Shown piece after piece: positions 45,497 through 56,570 of a stretch of DNA of 64,000 nucleotides. The stretch is taken from NCBI GenBank assembly GCA_014529385.2, contig CM043944.1:91691914-91755913 (forward strand), read 5' to 3'. The notes under the pieces are model-generated. The model had not been told where the DNA came from. It searched no databases and worked only from the letters and a program-made list of their open reading frames with translations. The stretch comes from Adiantum capillus-veneris (lineage: Eukaryota; Streptophyta; Polypodiopsida; Polypodiales; Pteridaceae). Each line of letters begins with the position of its first letter. Positions within the stretch are counted from its first letter, which is position 1. Made by a program: the position numbers and the translations under genes.

Positions 45497-45687
45497 ATAA
45501 GAAATTTTCTGATTGGCATTTACTGATGAGGCTTCCTATTCTAAGCAATGTGATGGTCTTTGAAGCTCCTGTGTCATTTTGCTTGAGTGAAGGTTGTAGA
45601 GATTTTTCAAAGGCTTACTTATCTATTTGATGCTTCGTTGGAATCCATTTTAGCCTTTTGGTTATTTGTTGTATTTGGCATTGTTCC

Positions 45688-46515
45688 TCAGAGTTCTCTT
45701 TTAAGTGTACTGTAATCGTAGGAGGAATTGAAAGAATTCAAGCGACGGTGCAGTAACAATAGAGTTATTGGTTCCCTCTTGGGACCCACTTCTTCGTGAT
45801 TACTGGATGTCTTGTTGATGCTGCTTTTTTGGGAACCCATACTTGTCCTTGTTTTGTTTGTATTTGAAGAGATTTCTTTGGGATCCACCTTGTCTTTGTG
45901 GGAGTCTTTAGCGATCTTTGCTTCAGCTCTTGTACACTTGGTTGGCAATGAGATTCAGACTTTGGGAGTTCATACTTTGGGAATTGACAATATAACCGTT
46001 TTGGAATCCAAATGAACTCCTGACCTCTTTGTGATTGAGTCAACTTCTTTGGAACCCAAATCTGAGTTGTGGAAGCTTGCATCTTTGTGACTTTCTTCGC
46101 CGTTGCTGCGTACTTCGATTGCTTTCCTTTTGCCATTGGATCTTGTGATTTTTTAATCAAAGATCTTGGTTTTCTTGATCCATACTTGCTTTTGGCCAAT
46201 TTGGCTCTTTGGTATCCAGATTTGTCGAACTTTTGGTTCTGACTTGTTCTTTGGTTTTGGCCTTTTTTGGTTGTTACGAAAGCTTGATGACTTGAGTTTC
46301 TGGCAAGGAATGTCATAAGAATCATCACTATCCCTGCTATCCGCATCAAGGTTGCATTCTAGCACTTTCCCATTGTGGTTTGGTTGGTTATGGAAAGTGA
46401 TTGTTTGCCTATTGTTGGGTTGTTGTTTCTGGGATGACTTTGGTATCCACTTGATTAGAGCATTGGTAGCTTGTTGACATAACAGTTCTTCTTGGTTGAG
46501 TTTTTTTTTCTTCAT
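45688..46515 (-). pseudogene. W-x-P-K repeat module of element E
   Basis: Two overlapping frames (46515-46153 and 46349-45765) encode at least seven spaced repeats: K-W-I-P-K-S-S, Q-I-W-I-P-K-S-Q, Q-V-W-I-K-K-T, I-W-V-P-K-K-L, F-I-W-I-P-K-R-L, R-W-I-P-K-K-S, Q-V-W-V-P-K-K-A and K-K-W-V-P-R-G. Spacing is about 20-40 residues, and the linkers are K/Q/S/T-rich. No domain that I know is recognised. The position is 3' of the protease-linker region of E. Confidence 0.7.
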
Positions 46516-46599
46516 GTATAGGAGCCATGTGTGAGGATGCTTGTTGCAGTTGCGTTTCCATCAAGGATTTTGGAATCCACTTTTGATGTACTTTATTCT

Positions 46600-47842
46600 T
46601 GTAGCGATGACATTGTTTCTTGGGTCTTTGATTTGGACAATCATAAAATTGTGCATTTGTTAAAGTTTTGTTTATGTCACCTATTGTGTCATCCGGATTT
46701 CCATTGTTTGCATCTTCTCACTCATTGCGAAGTAAGGAACAACATCATAGCCATTTTCATCACAAAACTTTGTTGTTGGATCATCTTAAATAGCGCACAC
46801 ATCTAGGGTAGACAAGATGTGTTCCCATTCAAGTGGCTCTAATTCTTCCTGAGGAAAGGGTTTTGGGATATAACCCTTATCTTAAATTTCCCTTTCTAGG
46901 ATACCTTCCTCTTGATTTAAGCTTCCGCATTGCGAAGCTCCACACATCCACAGTTCTTTAGGCTTACCCAACCATGCTAGAAGTTTTGATCCTGCTACAG
47001 TAGCGGAATCAAACTCCTCCACATGTGTTCTCATCACGTCCCTATAACTATGGTCCTTCAAATTTATCCTTATTGTGGTTTCCATATGTCACAAGTAGAT
47101 ATGGTCATAACCCCAATCTTGGACCATTTTCAGTTGTCACATGAATGGTCTTCCTGGAATGATATCATAGTTGTTCTTATTGCCAAAGTCAACAATAGCA
47201 AAGGTTTGCTCATATTCAATTCCAAAAGAAGTAACAACTACTTTTTCTAGCAATCATATGGGCCTTTCCATGTGTCCATCTGCAAGTTGTAATTTCATCC
47301 TTGTAGCTCTCACTGCTGGTTTTCCCCATGTTTTCTAGACCTCTTTTGTTGCAATGGAAACACCGGCTCAAGGGTTGCCATGGTTTTTACACCTTGGAAT
47401 TCCACAAAACAAGGTGGTGTTCCCATTTTCTCCTTCATAATACTCTTTGACCTTGTTTAACGACACTAGCCTAGTATTTAGCTAAGAGCATTTCAAGCTC
47501 TGTGATCCCTTCCTCAATTTGTGGCATTGGTTTTTTAACACCAAATTTCTCTAGGCATTTTCCCACACTAGCCCACATGTTTGGTCGTATTCTCAGTAAC
47601 TCAGCTAACATTATCGTACAAGTGACTGGTGTCGACAAAATGTCCATCAACCCTTTTGAATCGATGACCTTGTTCGAAGACAGTCTCTGTGATGGGACTA
47701 CAATAACCTCGAACTTGGCCTTGTACTCTCCCGTATAGGACGGTAGTGTCCTTAGCAAATGGGATTGACTATCCATAGAGTGTACAGATCCTTTGTATCC
47801 CCAATACCTTCCCTCTTCTAGACATTTAAGAACTAGCCTCAA
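46600..47842 (-). pseudogene. Protease and linker region of element E
   Basis: 46882-47085 contains H-S-Y-R-D-V-M-R-T-H and L-W-M-C-G-A-S-Q-C-G-S-L-N, matching the post-protease linker of A at 30072-31043. Downstream, L-E-P-L-E-W-E-H-I-L matches the same place in A. The protease itself (about 47470-47090) is broken by many stops. 47471-47842 is an open 123-codon stretch upstream with no clear motif. No RT, RNase H or integrase lies between this and the W-x-P-K module, so E is gag-PR only. Confidence 0.7.
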
Positions 47843-48386
47843 ATTCTTCTATTGGTGGAAGAGACACTCCTCCTCCATCACCTGTCCGGTTGACTCATTT
47901 GCTTATCTCACTTGCTTCATTGGCCTCTCTGACTTATTTCCACTTCAAGACCATATATTTATTTATAGTTGTCATGTATAGCTATGTGAAATTCCTCAAA
48001 AGAGCTATCCGTGTTATTCACAACACTATCCTTGGATCTAATGCAGGGTCCTTGAGCTTTTTTCCGTGCTCTTGCCTTGTCTCTTTTTGTTCCTGGTTTG
48101 GTGGGATTATTGGTGTAGGTGAGACATGGATCACACCCTCAGGTTTTCCATCTGGTGGTTCTAGTAAAGCATGGGCTTTTTGAAGCATTTTCTTGCATAG
48201 ATTATCCTTTTCTAGTTCCACCTATGGATATGTTATCCACCTCTATTCTTGGGTTTGATTGTTTTTGAGCCGTGTTTCATAGTCTTTTAGGAGGTCGTCT
48301 AAATGCTCATTAACCTTTTCGACTGACACTAATCCTCCCGAGCTAGCACTTCTTGGCTCACTTTTCGTGGATGGTTCTTCTGGAGG

Positions 48387-48896
48387 TTAAGTAGATTCTG
48401 TAAGATAAGGTGCAACCCTTTTGTCATGTTGTCTTATCTTCTCTTCAACTTGGGTAAGCTTCTCAACTAGGGATTTCTGCTCTCGTTCCTTGCTCCTAGC
48501 CTTTCTAGCTTTCCAACTATTCCGTTTGCTCTTGGTTTTTTGACTAGGTGCATCGGTCTTTGGCTCACCCGTCTTTGGACTCACATCAATTTCTATTTTC
48601 TCTGTCTCTGGGTCCTTATCAGCTTCCTTTTGAGCTTGTGCTCTCGTAAATACTTGAACTGGTACGACGTTTTCATTTTCCGAGCTATTGGGTAGCTGAA
48701 TGATTCTTGAGACATTCGTTGTGATCTTTCTGACTTGGTTTGTATTTTTTGGACAGTCGGGGATCAAGTGAATGATGCCACAATCAAGACAATAGGCATT
48801 CACTTGGGTGATCTCCATTTGAGGACATTGTTTGACCAAGTGGGTGTCACGACTTTTGTGACAATCTAACTCTGGTTGAGGAGCTTTGTCTTGCAA
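48387..48896 (-). pseudogene. Gag zinc-knuckle region of element E
   Basis: Clusters C-H-K-S-R-D-T-H-L-V-K-Q-C and C-L-D-C-G-I-I-H-L-I-P-D-C, the second a full C-x2-C-x4-H-x4-C knuckle, followed by a basic and acidic K/E-rich linker (A-R-K-A-R-S-K-E-R-E-Q-K). The same layout is seen in A at 31881-31990. Nucleic-acid binding and RNA packaging would be the role. Confidence 0.8.
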
Positions 48897-50012
48897 TTAA
48901 TCTTGGCTATAAACAGGCTTTGACCTTGCTATGAATCGTAATGTCCTTTTGTTTATCTCGTATCTTATTTCTTCATGTCAAAACGCAATAGGTGGAGGTT
49001 GTATCAGCCTCATCATTCCATGTATTTCTCTCATCTTCTGTCGCTTTGAAGGGCAATACCCACTTTGGTTGTTACAATACATTGTAGTTGGTACTAGTGC
49101 TTGTTTGTTAGATGCTTCCATAATCGGCGTGTATCTCATGTCTATAGGCATCTTAGCACCTAGCTACAGAGGTTGTTGTCCTAAAACAAGCTGTGGCCTT
49201 GCAACTCCTACTGGTCCTGATGCATTTTCCATAGCATATCTAAGTGGAGTAGGTGCTATTGGAATAGGTTGTACATACCTTTCCCTAGCATATTCCATGC
49301 TATAGTAACACTCTTCTCTTGTATGGTTTGTCCATTTTCTCTCAATTTTGCACCATAGAGGTTCTTGGAGGTCAGATTTAACTAGAGGAGCAAGTCTCTG
49401 AGATAATCCTTCTATAAGCTTCATTTGCTTGCTAGATACTTCTGGCTTTAATGTGGGTTGGGTTCTTGGTGAATCACTCCTCTGAGAAGATGTGTCACTC
49501 TTACTCTTAGTATCATATCTTCTGAAGGTTCTGCTCTGATTCGGATAAAAGTAAGTTGTAGGAGGTGGTGATGGTACATATGGTCCTGTTGTGGCCGTAA
49601 TTCCACCTCTATAAAAGTCATATTTTATGGTTTCATCTGGGTACGACCATGGTCCATTAGGCAGATTCACTTAAGTAGGCATGTTTGCCATCTCTGTGAT
49701 AATTTCATCTCTCGTTATCGCTCTAGAAGGGAATCCAGATGGCTCCCTTTTTGGAATTCTTGGAGGAATTATGGTGCTTGGTGGAGATATTTGTGGTGCT
49801 TCATTTACCAAATATCCACCTCTATCTAGTGCATTGTGTGGGTTTGTGTCAAAGTGTGGATAGATTGGCATTTCAACACTTCTAGCTTGGCTTGCCATAC
49901 CTTTGGTCATAACTACAAAAGGATCGGTAGATTGGCTTTCCATCTTGATGATCTTAGCTTTCTTAGTGTTAGGCCCACTCAATAATCTCAAGACAGTCCT
50001 TAATAAGCTCAC
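48897..50012 (-). pseudogene. Gag upstream region of element E
   Basis: 49671-50012 and 49164-49670 are open on the minus strand: P/S/T/Y-rich with E-P-L-W-C-K-I-E-R-K-W-T-N-H-T-R-E-E-C-Y-Y, which parallels K-W-C-A-I-E-G-K-W-A-N-H-E-T-N-E-C-Y-F of A near 32480. The capsid-type core expected 5' of it is not seen, so Gag of E appears N-terminally shortened, beginning after the leader near 50012. Confidence 0.65.
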
Positions 50013-50426
50013 CTGGGCTTAGTGAAAATTATCCCTTTTTCCCCTTGATCAAGTCTCTCAGAAGTCAGGAATTTGTGACTCTTTTGGTCTCTGAACACTA
50101 GTTCTGGATACCCTAAAAGTTTGAATTTAGGAAACCTGGGAAAACTCAGCTCTAAAACCAAAACCAATCTAGGTGTGTCCTATTGCCCACAATCTTTTCT
50201 CTTGGCTATACCCGACTTAATTTGGAGTTATCTATCAAAAGTTAAAGCAATTCTGGTGAACCGCACTTGAAACCGCACTCAAAACAGTTTCAGGATCAAG
50301 GATTTTTGCTCGTATCTTGACCAAATGTGACCCAAGTTTGTTGAAACTTGGTCAGTAGGCTTCTTTTATTTTGGCAAACACTTCTCTGAGCTTAGATGTA
50401 ACTTTTGACCTCTAATTTGGCACTTG

Positions 50427-52121
50427 AGACATTATACGCATATAATGTCTATGTGCTCAAAATTTGACAAAATTTGGTAGGTGAGCTCTCCTTGATGTCC
50501 TCTACCCACTTGTGAATTTGACCTTTATTTTGACACTTGAGACATTATATGCGTATAATTTCTTTTGTGGCAGAATGAGGTGACTTTTGTTTCGCTGATT
50601 CCTTATCACTCAAGTATCTGATTCCTTATCACTCAAGTATCTCTAAGCAAATTTCAAAATTCAATTTGGACATTTTTTGAGCAAGTTAAGACCAATACAA
50701 GCTTGAATCTGCAGTTTTCTATCTTTTTCTCTTTGCAAGCCCAAATGAACTCCAAATTCTATGAAATTTTGGCTAGGGACTTCTTTTATGCTCTAGGACA
50801 CTGAGGTATACTCAAATGTGTGTTTTGACCTAGATCTAGACCCTAAGACATCATACATGTATAAAGTCTTTTGGCTCAAAATTTACTAAGATTTCTTCCC
50901 AAGGTACTCCTTGATGCATACAACAAGAATATGTGATTACAACAAATTTTGGATGTCAAAATTGCACAAAATCACCTCTTTTTCACCTTTACAGTCTTGT
51001 ATCTGCAAAATTCTCTTTGAATGCAAAAGTGTGTGTCCAAATGAGTTGAAATTTTGCAAGCAAGCTTAACACATCATTTCCCACTTCTTTATGTGGTCAA
51101 AAGTGAAATTTGACTTTCAGATCTGTCCTTGCAACATTATACGCTTATAAAGTCTATGTGCTCAGAATTGGACAAAATTTGGTATGTGAGCTTGTTTTGT
51201 TGTGCTTAACACCCTGGTAAGCTCATATTTCAATTTTGTGCCCTTTAGACATCATACGCGTATGATGTCTAACTTGTCAAAATGAAGTGAGTTTCACTCC
51301 ACAGGTTCCTCACAACATTGGCAACTCACAGGAAGTTTCAGAATTGAATTATAACACTTTTTGGGCAAGTTATGGCCAATACAAGTATTCACTTGCCTAG
51401 ATGCGTCTTATGGTCTTTGCAAGCCCAAATGTGATCCGATTGAAATTTGGCCTATATTCTTCCTAAATGCTGTAGATCACAAGGGTGCACTCAGTTGTAA
51501 CTTTTGACCTCAAATATGGCCTCTAAGACATTATACGCATATAAAGTCTTTTTGCTCAAATTTGAGTTCTGTTTCTACCAGAGGTGCCCCTTAGTGTGTA
51601 CAACAAGAATATGTACTCACAACAAATTTTGGATGTCAAAATTGCACAATGTCATCACTTTTCACAAGGAAATCCCTTGAAAGAGTAAAATCTCCCTAAT
51701 TTTCAATTTATAAGCCCAAATGATATGAAATTTGGTGTATGTACTCAACACAACATGCAGAAGATGGGTATAATGTCAAAAGTTCAAAATTGCGGCCATA
51801 ATCACCCTTGAGACATCATACCTGTATGAAGTTTGTTGATGAATTTTTGGACAAAATTCATCCACAAGCATCCCCAAGTCACTGGCACTGGTTTTAAAGA
51901 ACTTGTACTAATTTTCATGCAAAAATGTGCTCAGAATCTCAAGTTTCTCTATTTTCCATTTTAGACACTCTGTCTTTTGTCTTTTTGGTGTCAAGAGTTT
52001 GTCAAAACTCTAATTTCAATGTACACTTAGGGTAAAACCCCCCTTCTGAACACTTTGGTGTAGTCAAAATTTTCAAATTTGGTCTCCAAATGCCCCTTGA
52101 GACATTATACGCGTTTGAGCC
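50427..52121. repeat. Eight copies of a 24-bp palindrome centred on TACGCGTA
   Basis: Copies start at 50427, 50540, 50846, 51132, 51247, 51526, 51811 and 52100. The half-site is AGAC(A/-)TTATACG or AGACATCATACG joined to its reverse complement; the copy at 51247-51270 is perfect. Distances are 113, 306, 286, 115, 279, 285 and 289 bp. Most differences are in the central CpGs. Confidence 0.88.
50599..50645 (+). repeat. Tandem duplication, 24-bp unit
   Basis: TGATTCCTTATCACTCAAG followed by TATC occurs twice in a row within the leader of E. Confidence 0.85.
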
Positions 52122-52149
52122 TAAGTTATTGTGTACGGGGTGCTTACAA

Positions 52150-53060
52150 TTAAATGAAGATTGATTATTTTAGTAGTGTTGAGGTGGACCAAAATTTTGA
52201 CAAATACTTATGTGTCTGGAAAATTCCCAAGACAATGTCGTATACACAAAAGTTCAAGAAAAGAATTGCTACTTAAGCAGATACAACTACCTTCATTTAA
52301 GGGAGAGAGAACAGCTATTGAAAAGGAAGCAGAGGTGTGAATTGAGAGCATGGATGATTATTTCACAGTAGCAAGGACTACAATTGCAAATATATCCACG
52401 TTAGCCTTGTTTCATCTTTTAGGCAAAGCCAAACTCTAATGGAAGCAACACTGTCTCGTGATATGGGTATACCTAAAGATACCTAGAGTTTTTCCAAGAT
52501 TAAGCAAGCAATAAAAGAGAGATACTTACCTCCTACAAATGAAGCCCTAAAGATGAACGATTTCTTTAGGCTAAGACAACTCATATTGACTTTGGAAGAG
52601 TACTACTCTAAGTTTGTGACCTTGCAATGTTATCCCCCAAAGATGAGTATTGAACAACAAGTTACACAATTTTTTCAGGGACTTAATGAACCGATTGGTT
52701 CATGTTTGGGGCGGATGCAACCAACTACTATCCCCAAGATGCACTTTTATGTGTCAAACCCCTAATACGAGAGAATTTTTTATTGGGATAGTGTGGAGAA
52801 AAATCAAGGTTTTAATGATGCTATGAAACCAAGAGGATCTTTTTATTCTAGACCACAACAAAGCAGTTATGTAGCTAAAGAGAATAATTCTCCATTGTTA
52901 GATGTTTGATGTTTTGAATGCAACAAGTTGGGCCACTATCGTAATAAGTGTCCAAAGCTAGCTAATAGAGCAGAGTAGCAACTGAGGCAAATCCAAGACA
53001 TCAAGATGGTGGACTTAATCTTAAATAATGGTAGGACTGTAATGCAAAGCCAAAGTTAAT
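52150..53060 (+). pseudogene. Ty3/gypsy Gag fragment with CCHC knuckle
   Basis: The plus strand reads P-S-F-K-G-E-R-T-A, M-D-D-Y-F-T-V-A-R-T-T, L-L-G-K-A-K-L, then 52553-52765 (F-R-L-R-Q-L-I-L-T-L-E-E-Y-Y-S-K-F, F-F-Q-G-L-N). C-F-E-C-N-K-L-G-H-Y-R-N-K-C, a textbook knuckle, is at about 52914-52955. Several stops. It is followed near 53080-53187 by sequence that may be the end of a Pol. Confidence 0.85.
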
Positions 53061-55044
53061 TGGACACTTAGAGAGAATAATTTATTCAATGGCAAGACTA
53101 CCTAGGAAGATGAAGCTACTTCGATAAAGCATTATCCAAAGTTTTTCTTGAGATGAGGGCATCTCAAAGCCCTAGTTGGGAAGATTGTAACATGTCCAAG
53201 ATTTATCAATAGAATTATTAACTATTTCTTTTTATGTATTTTTAGTTCACATTTTGGTTAAGTTATAGAGGTTTTTAACGGAACAATTGGATCAAAGATC
53301 GGATATCATTTAAGAGTTTTATGGCAAGACAACAAATAACCAAAGAAGAGGCCCCACAAGAGTTTGAAACTATGGTGCAACATCGTACGACATGATACGA
53401 AGATTATTTGACCTTAGTGATATGTTTCATAGACCTACTTAAATCTTAAGATACACAATCTATAGTGCAGATAGAGGTTTGCAATGGATGCAACTAAACT
53501 GAAAAGCTGGTCAACAATAGGAGCGAATCAAGACTCTATGATTTTATAGCACGTCAATCGGTCTCTAAGCCATTAATACAATGTTTTGCATACTCTAAGA
53601 TTAATAATATAATGTGAGGCATTTAGATTGCTAAGGCTAAAGGATAAACTAATCCCTTAGTCTATGGTTTGGGATAGAGTTGACTAAAGAGAAAGCCAAT
53701 TTTATGGAAAGGAGGAGCAAACTTTGGAATAGCAAAAGAGACAGGACCAGGAATAGAGTTCTCTTTTCTCCTCCCCTCAAAGGAAGTATGCAACTCTCTT
53801 TAAAAAAGAGTTTTCAGAATTGCACATAGGGATTCGTATTTGTGTGTCAAAAAATAAAATCAAATAAAAATAAAAATGTTTGTTGAACTTGTGCAAATTT
53901 TTCTTCTTTATTTTTTATCCATAATTAGCACTACTCTCCACCTTGGAGAGCCTATATAAAGACCCCCACACTCCTAGATTCAGACACATAGAGACAAAAA
54001 CTTTGATAGTAGAGAGATAGAAGCTTTTTTGATGAGCCTTCTCTCTCACAAGCTCTCTTTATCTCCATCTCCATCATCATCTTTGTGCTTGTCCTTTGGT
54101 TATAGTGTTCTCTCACCCTTCTTGCCATCTGCTTGGCAAGCAAAGGAGCAATAAATCTTATCTTTTGTGGTGAAAGTGCCCTCTTTTTACTCTATGTATG
54201 CAACCACTTCATTGCTCTTCTCTCTGCTCTCTCACAACAAAAACGACAATTAAGAAAAACCTTGGTGGAGGTTGATAAACTCAATTCCACTATTGTTTGC
54301 ATTCACACTCAATTAATCAACAATGGTCCCAAAGAGAGTAACAAGCAGCTTTGGTACTCCTATCTCACCACCAAAGAAGGTGCAGTATAGGGTGTATAAG
54401 GTGTCTCTTGCACCAACCAACATCAACCAAAGGTATCAACATTGAGTGAAGCTGAGGATGGCCAACCTCCAATGCAAGATGCAATTGAACCTATTGTCAA
54501 TCCAATAACTAAATTGGTAATTATACATCATTACACATAATGACCTAGTGAATTAAGCCTAGGATTCTTGTAGAGCATACCACAAGAAACAAGGATGTGA
54601 CTCCGTAGAGAAATGAAAGAATTGTCTAATGAACGCTATTTGATTTTGTAATAAAAACTATTTAATTCTATTTGAAAGAGCTATTGAGTGTATGTTGAAT
54701 AGAACTTGTAAGGTAGCGAGATGATTTCCGATTAGTTGAGATTAGCTGCGGTTATAAGTTCTTCTTTTTCTTGTGATTAGCAAGATGCCTTGTAGTTAGC
54801 AAAAATTCCTTGCAACAGGTAGTGAGATGCTTGTGGGTAGAGAGATGCCCCCCACGGTTAGCAATTTGGGAAATTTTTGCACTTTGTAGATAGTGAAAAA
54901 AAAAGCCTTTGCAAAAGTTCTACCATTAAATAGAGGAAATCTATGGTTTCTTGTATTGTAATTATTGATTATGTTAAGACTATTTTGTTATAATACGGAA
55001 AGTAAAGGGTGAAATATTTAAGAATTTAGGATGATGAAGTCTCA
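53061..55044. other. Probable LTR and leader sequence, boundaries unclear
   Basis: TGTAACATGTCCAAG at 53188 could be an LTR start. A strong TATA box (TATATAAA, 53953-53960) with a CT-rich, LTR-like transcribed region follows. Near 54430 GGTATCAACATTGAG is weakly like an initiator-Met primer site. No partner LTR is found, so I leave this as unresolved. 54540-55044 shows no gene. Confidence 0.35.
53953..53960 (+). promoter_or_regulatory. TATA box, probable LTR promoter
   Basis: TATATAAA in GCCTATATAAAGACCC, about 45 bp before a CT-rich stretch. Confidence 0.5.
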
Positions 55045-55228
55045 ATTAGACACCTTAACTCTAACCATAATAGCATAGTCTATGTCTTTTTGCTGTACAT
55101 AATTCTTCGCAATAAGGCGAGCCTTATAGCAATCAATCTCACCATCTGACACACTTTTAACTTGTAAACCCACTTTGTACCAATGGCCCTTTTTCCAGGA
55201 GGAAAATCACATAAAGTCCTTATGTCAT
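55045..55228 (-). pseudogene. Ty1/copia RT start (element 2)
   Basis: The minus strand reads N-D-I-R-T-L-C-D-F-P-P-G-K-R-A-I-G-T-K-W-V-Y-K-L-K, the hallmark start of plant copia RT. After a frameshift it gives D-C-Y-K-A-R-L-I-A-K and V-Q-Q-K. It is lost below about 55045. It continues the coding that stops at 56184 on the other side of the solo LTR. Confidence 0.88.
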
Positions 55229-55505
55229 TGTTGGAGCCCCATTGGTCCAACTGTTGTAATGAGCCCATTTGTAAAGCATATCAAATTCCATTTTTTTATG
55301 TCAAAGACGTCTTATCAGTTTCATCCATTCGTCTAGATTATGTAAATATTAGTCAGTTAGTCAGGACTCAAAATTATTCCCACTTTTGTAATCATGAGCA
55401 AGAGAACCCCATGTACATTTTTTGAGCTAAGGTGACTAAAGTATAAAAGTCACCTTAGAACCATTTTTTAAAATAACATTTGAATTAATCCTGTGTCGTA
55501 CGAGT

Positions 55506-55559
<54 letters not shown>

Positions 55560-56183
55560 GTGTGTCTTATCCTCTTCGCTACACGCTTCTCCCTCACCGG
55601 ATTCATGAGGTGAACACACCACCGCGATAGTCTCTCCGAGAGCTACGTGCCCACGCCACGCATTCGCCGTTTCGAGTTGATCGCGATCGATTCTTCCTCG
55701 AGCTTGTTTGGCTTGTAAGTAGCACAAACGGTGTCTGTTTTCAATAATCAAGTGCTTCATGGAATGAGAAAGAGATTAGCTACAGATAGATACTGATAAA
55801 CTTAAGTTTCGCCCACTTTTGGATTATGACCTGTTGGTCTATCGCGACAGCATTCGAGATAGCTAGGGTTCAAATCTGGTGAGATTAGACTTATAGGTAA
55901 GTATGTCCTAGTGAGAGGATGGTGCCTAGTAAGTTTGATGCGATTCTGAGTTCATTGGACGTGTAAACTGTGTTGTGAGAGTTAAGGGATAGGGTGGGTT
56001 GCATTCTACCAGGGTTAGTGATTGATGCATCATAAAAGTGCGTATGTGTAGATTGGTCTCAGCCTGACAAGCTAACGAGATTGCCTACGTGCACCTACGG
56101 GTTAGTCGTGTCATCGGATGATAAGTATGTTGTCTGTGTTGTGCTCGTGAGTATGAACAGGGGAGTAGTTAAGCCCTAAAACA
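55229..56183 (+). mobile_element. Solo LTR inserted in copia element 2
   Basis: 955 bp from TGTTGGAGCC to CTAAAACA, no coding content. Flanks are GTCAT (55224-55228) and ATCAT (56184-56188), a 5-bp duplication with one transition. The copia RT reading breaks exactly at both edges. Plus orientation is suggested by TATAAAAG at 55442-55449, followed by a 50-bp (GA)n tract at 55507-55556. Confidence 0.8.
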
Positions 56184-56570
56184 ATCATTTTCTATAAATG
56201 CATCATATTCTAATTGCGTGGCAGCCATCCAATTTTTTGAATTTTGTGCTTCATTGAAAGACAGAGGTTCCTCAACATCACATAAGCTAGAAAAAACCAA
56301 AGCATACCAATTTGATGCATAAGATGCATGGCAAGGACATGAACGAGTACGACTAGACAAAGGTGCATCCAATTTATTGTCATGCAAAGTATGCACCAAC
56401 CATTTTGGCAAGCTTCTAGCGTCCTCATTCTCAGCTCTTTCCACATCAAGTATATCATGTACATCTGCATCAGTAATAGGATGATCTATAACATTTTTAG
56501 AAACGCCCATAGGCTCTATATTTACCTCATTCAAATTTACATTCAAATTCCCACCACTGAAAAGAGGCAA
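56184..56570 (-). pseudogene. Ty1/copia integrase-RT linker (element 2)
   Basis: Contains A-P-L-S-S-R-T-R-S-C-P-C-H, E-P-L-S-F-N-E-A-Q-N-S-K-N-W-M-A-A and L-E-Y-D-A-F-I-E-N-D, the segment just before the RT domain in plant copia Pol. It is cut by the solo LTR. Confidence 0.88.

Larger units (their letters stand above)
50013..52130 (-). other. Untranslated leader of element E
   Basis: 2.1 kb without a protein match, built of diverged repeats. A higher-order unit of about 680-705 bp is visible: for example the stretch with ACAACAAGAATATGT and ACAAATTTTGGATGTCAAAA occurs near 50920 and again near 51600. No 5' LTR is found; the element is truncated near 52130. Confidence 0.7.

Noticed and set aside
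55840-55890. GGTTCAAATCTGG as the B box of a tRNA or SINE
   Set aside because: No A box at the proper distance; it lies inside the solo LTR.
55490-56170. GC-richer stretch with a GTAAGT-like site as a host 5' exon
   Set aside because: It lies wholly within the TG...CA unit flanked by a 5-bp duplication, so it is solo LTR sequence.
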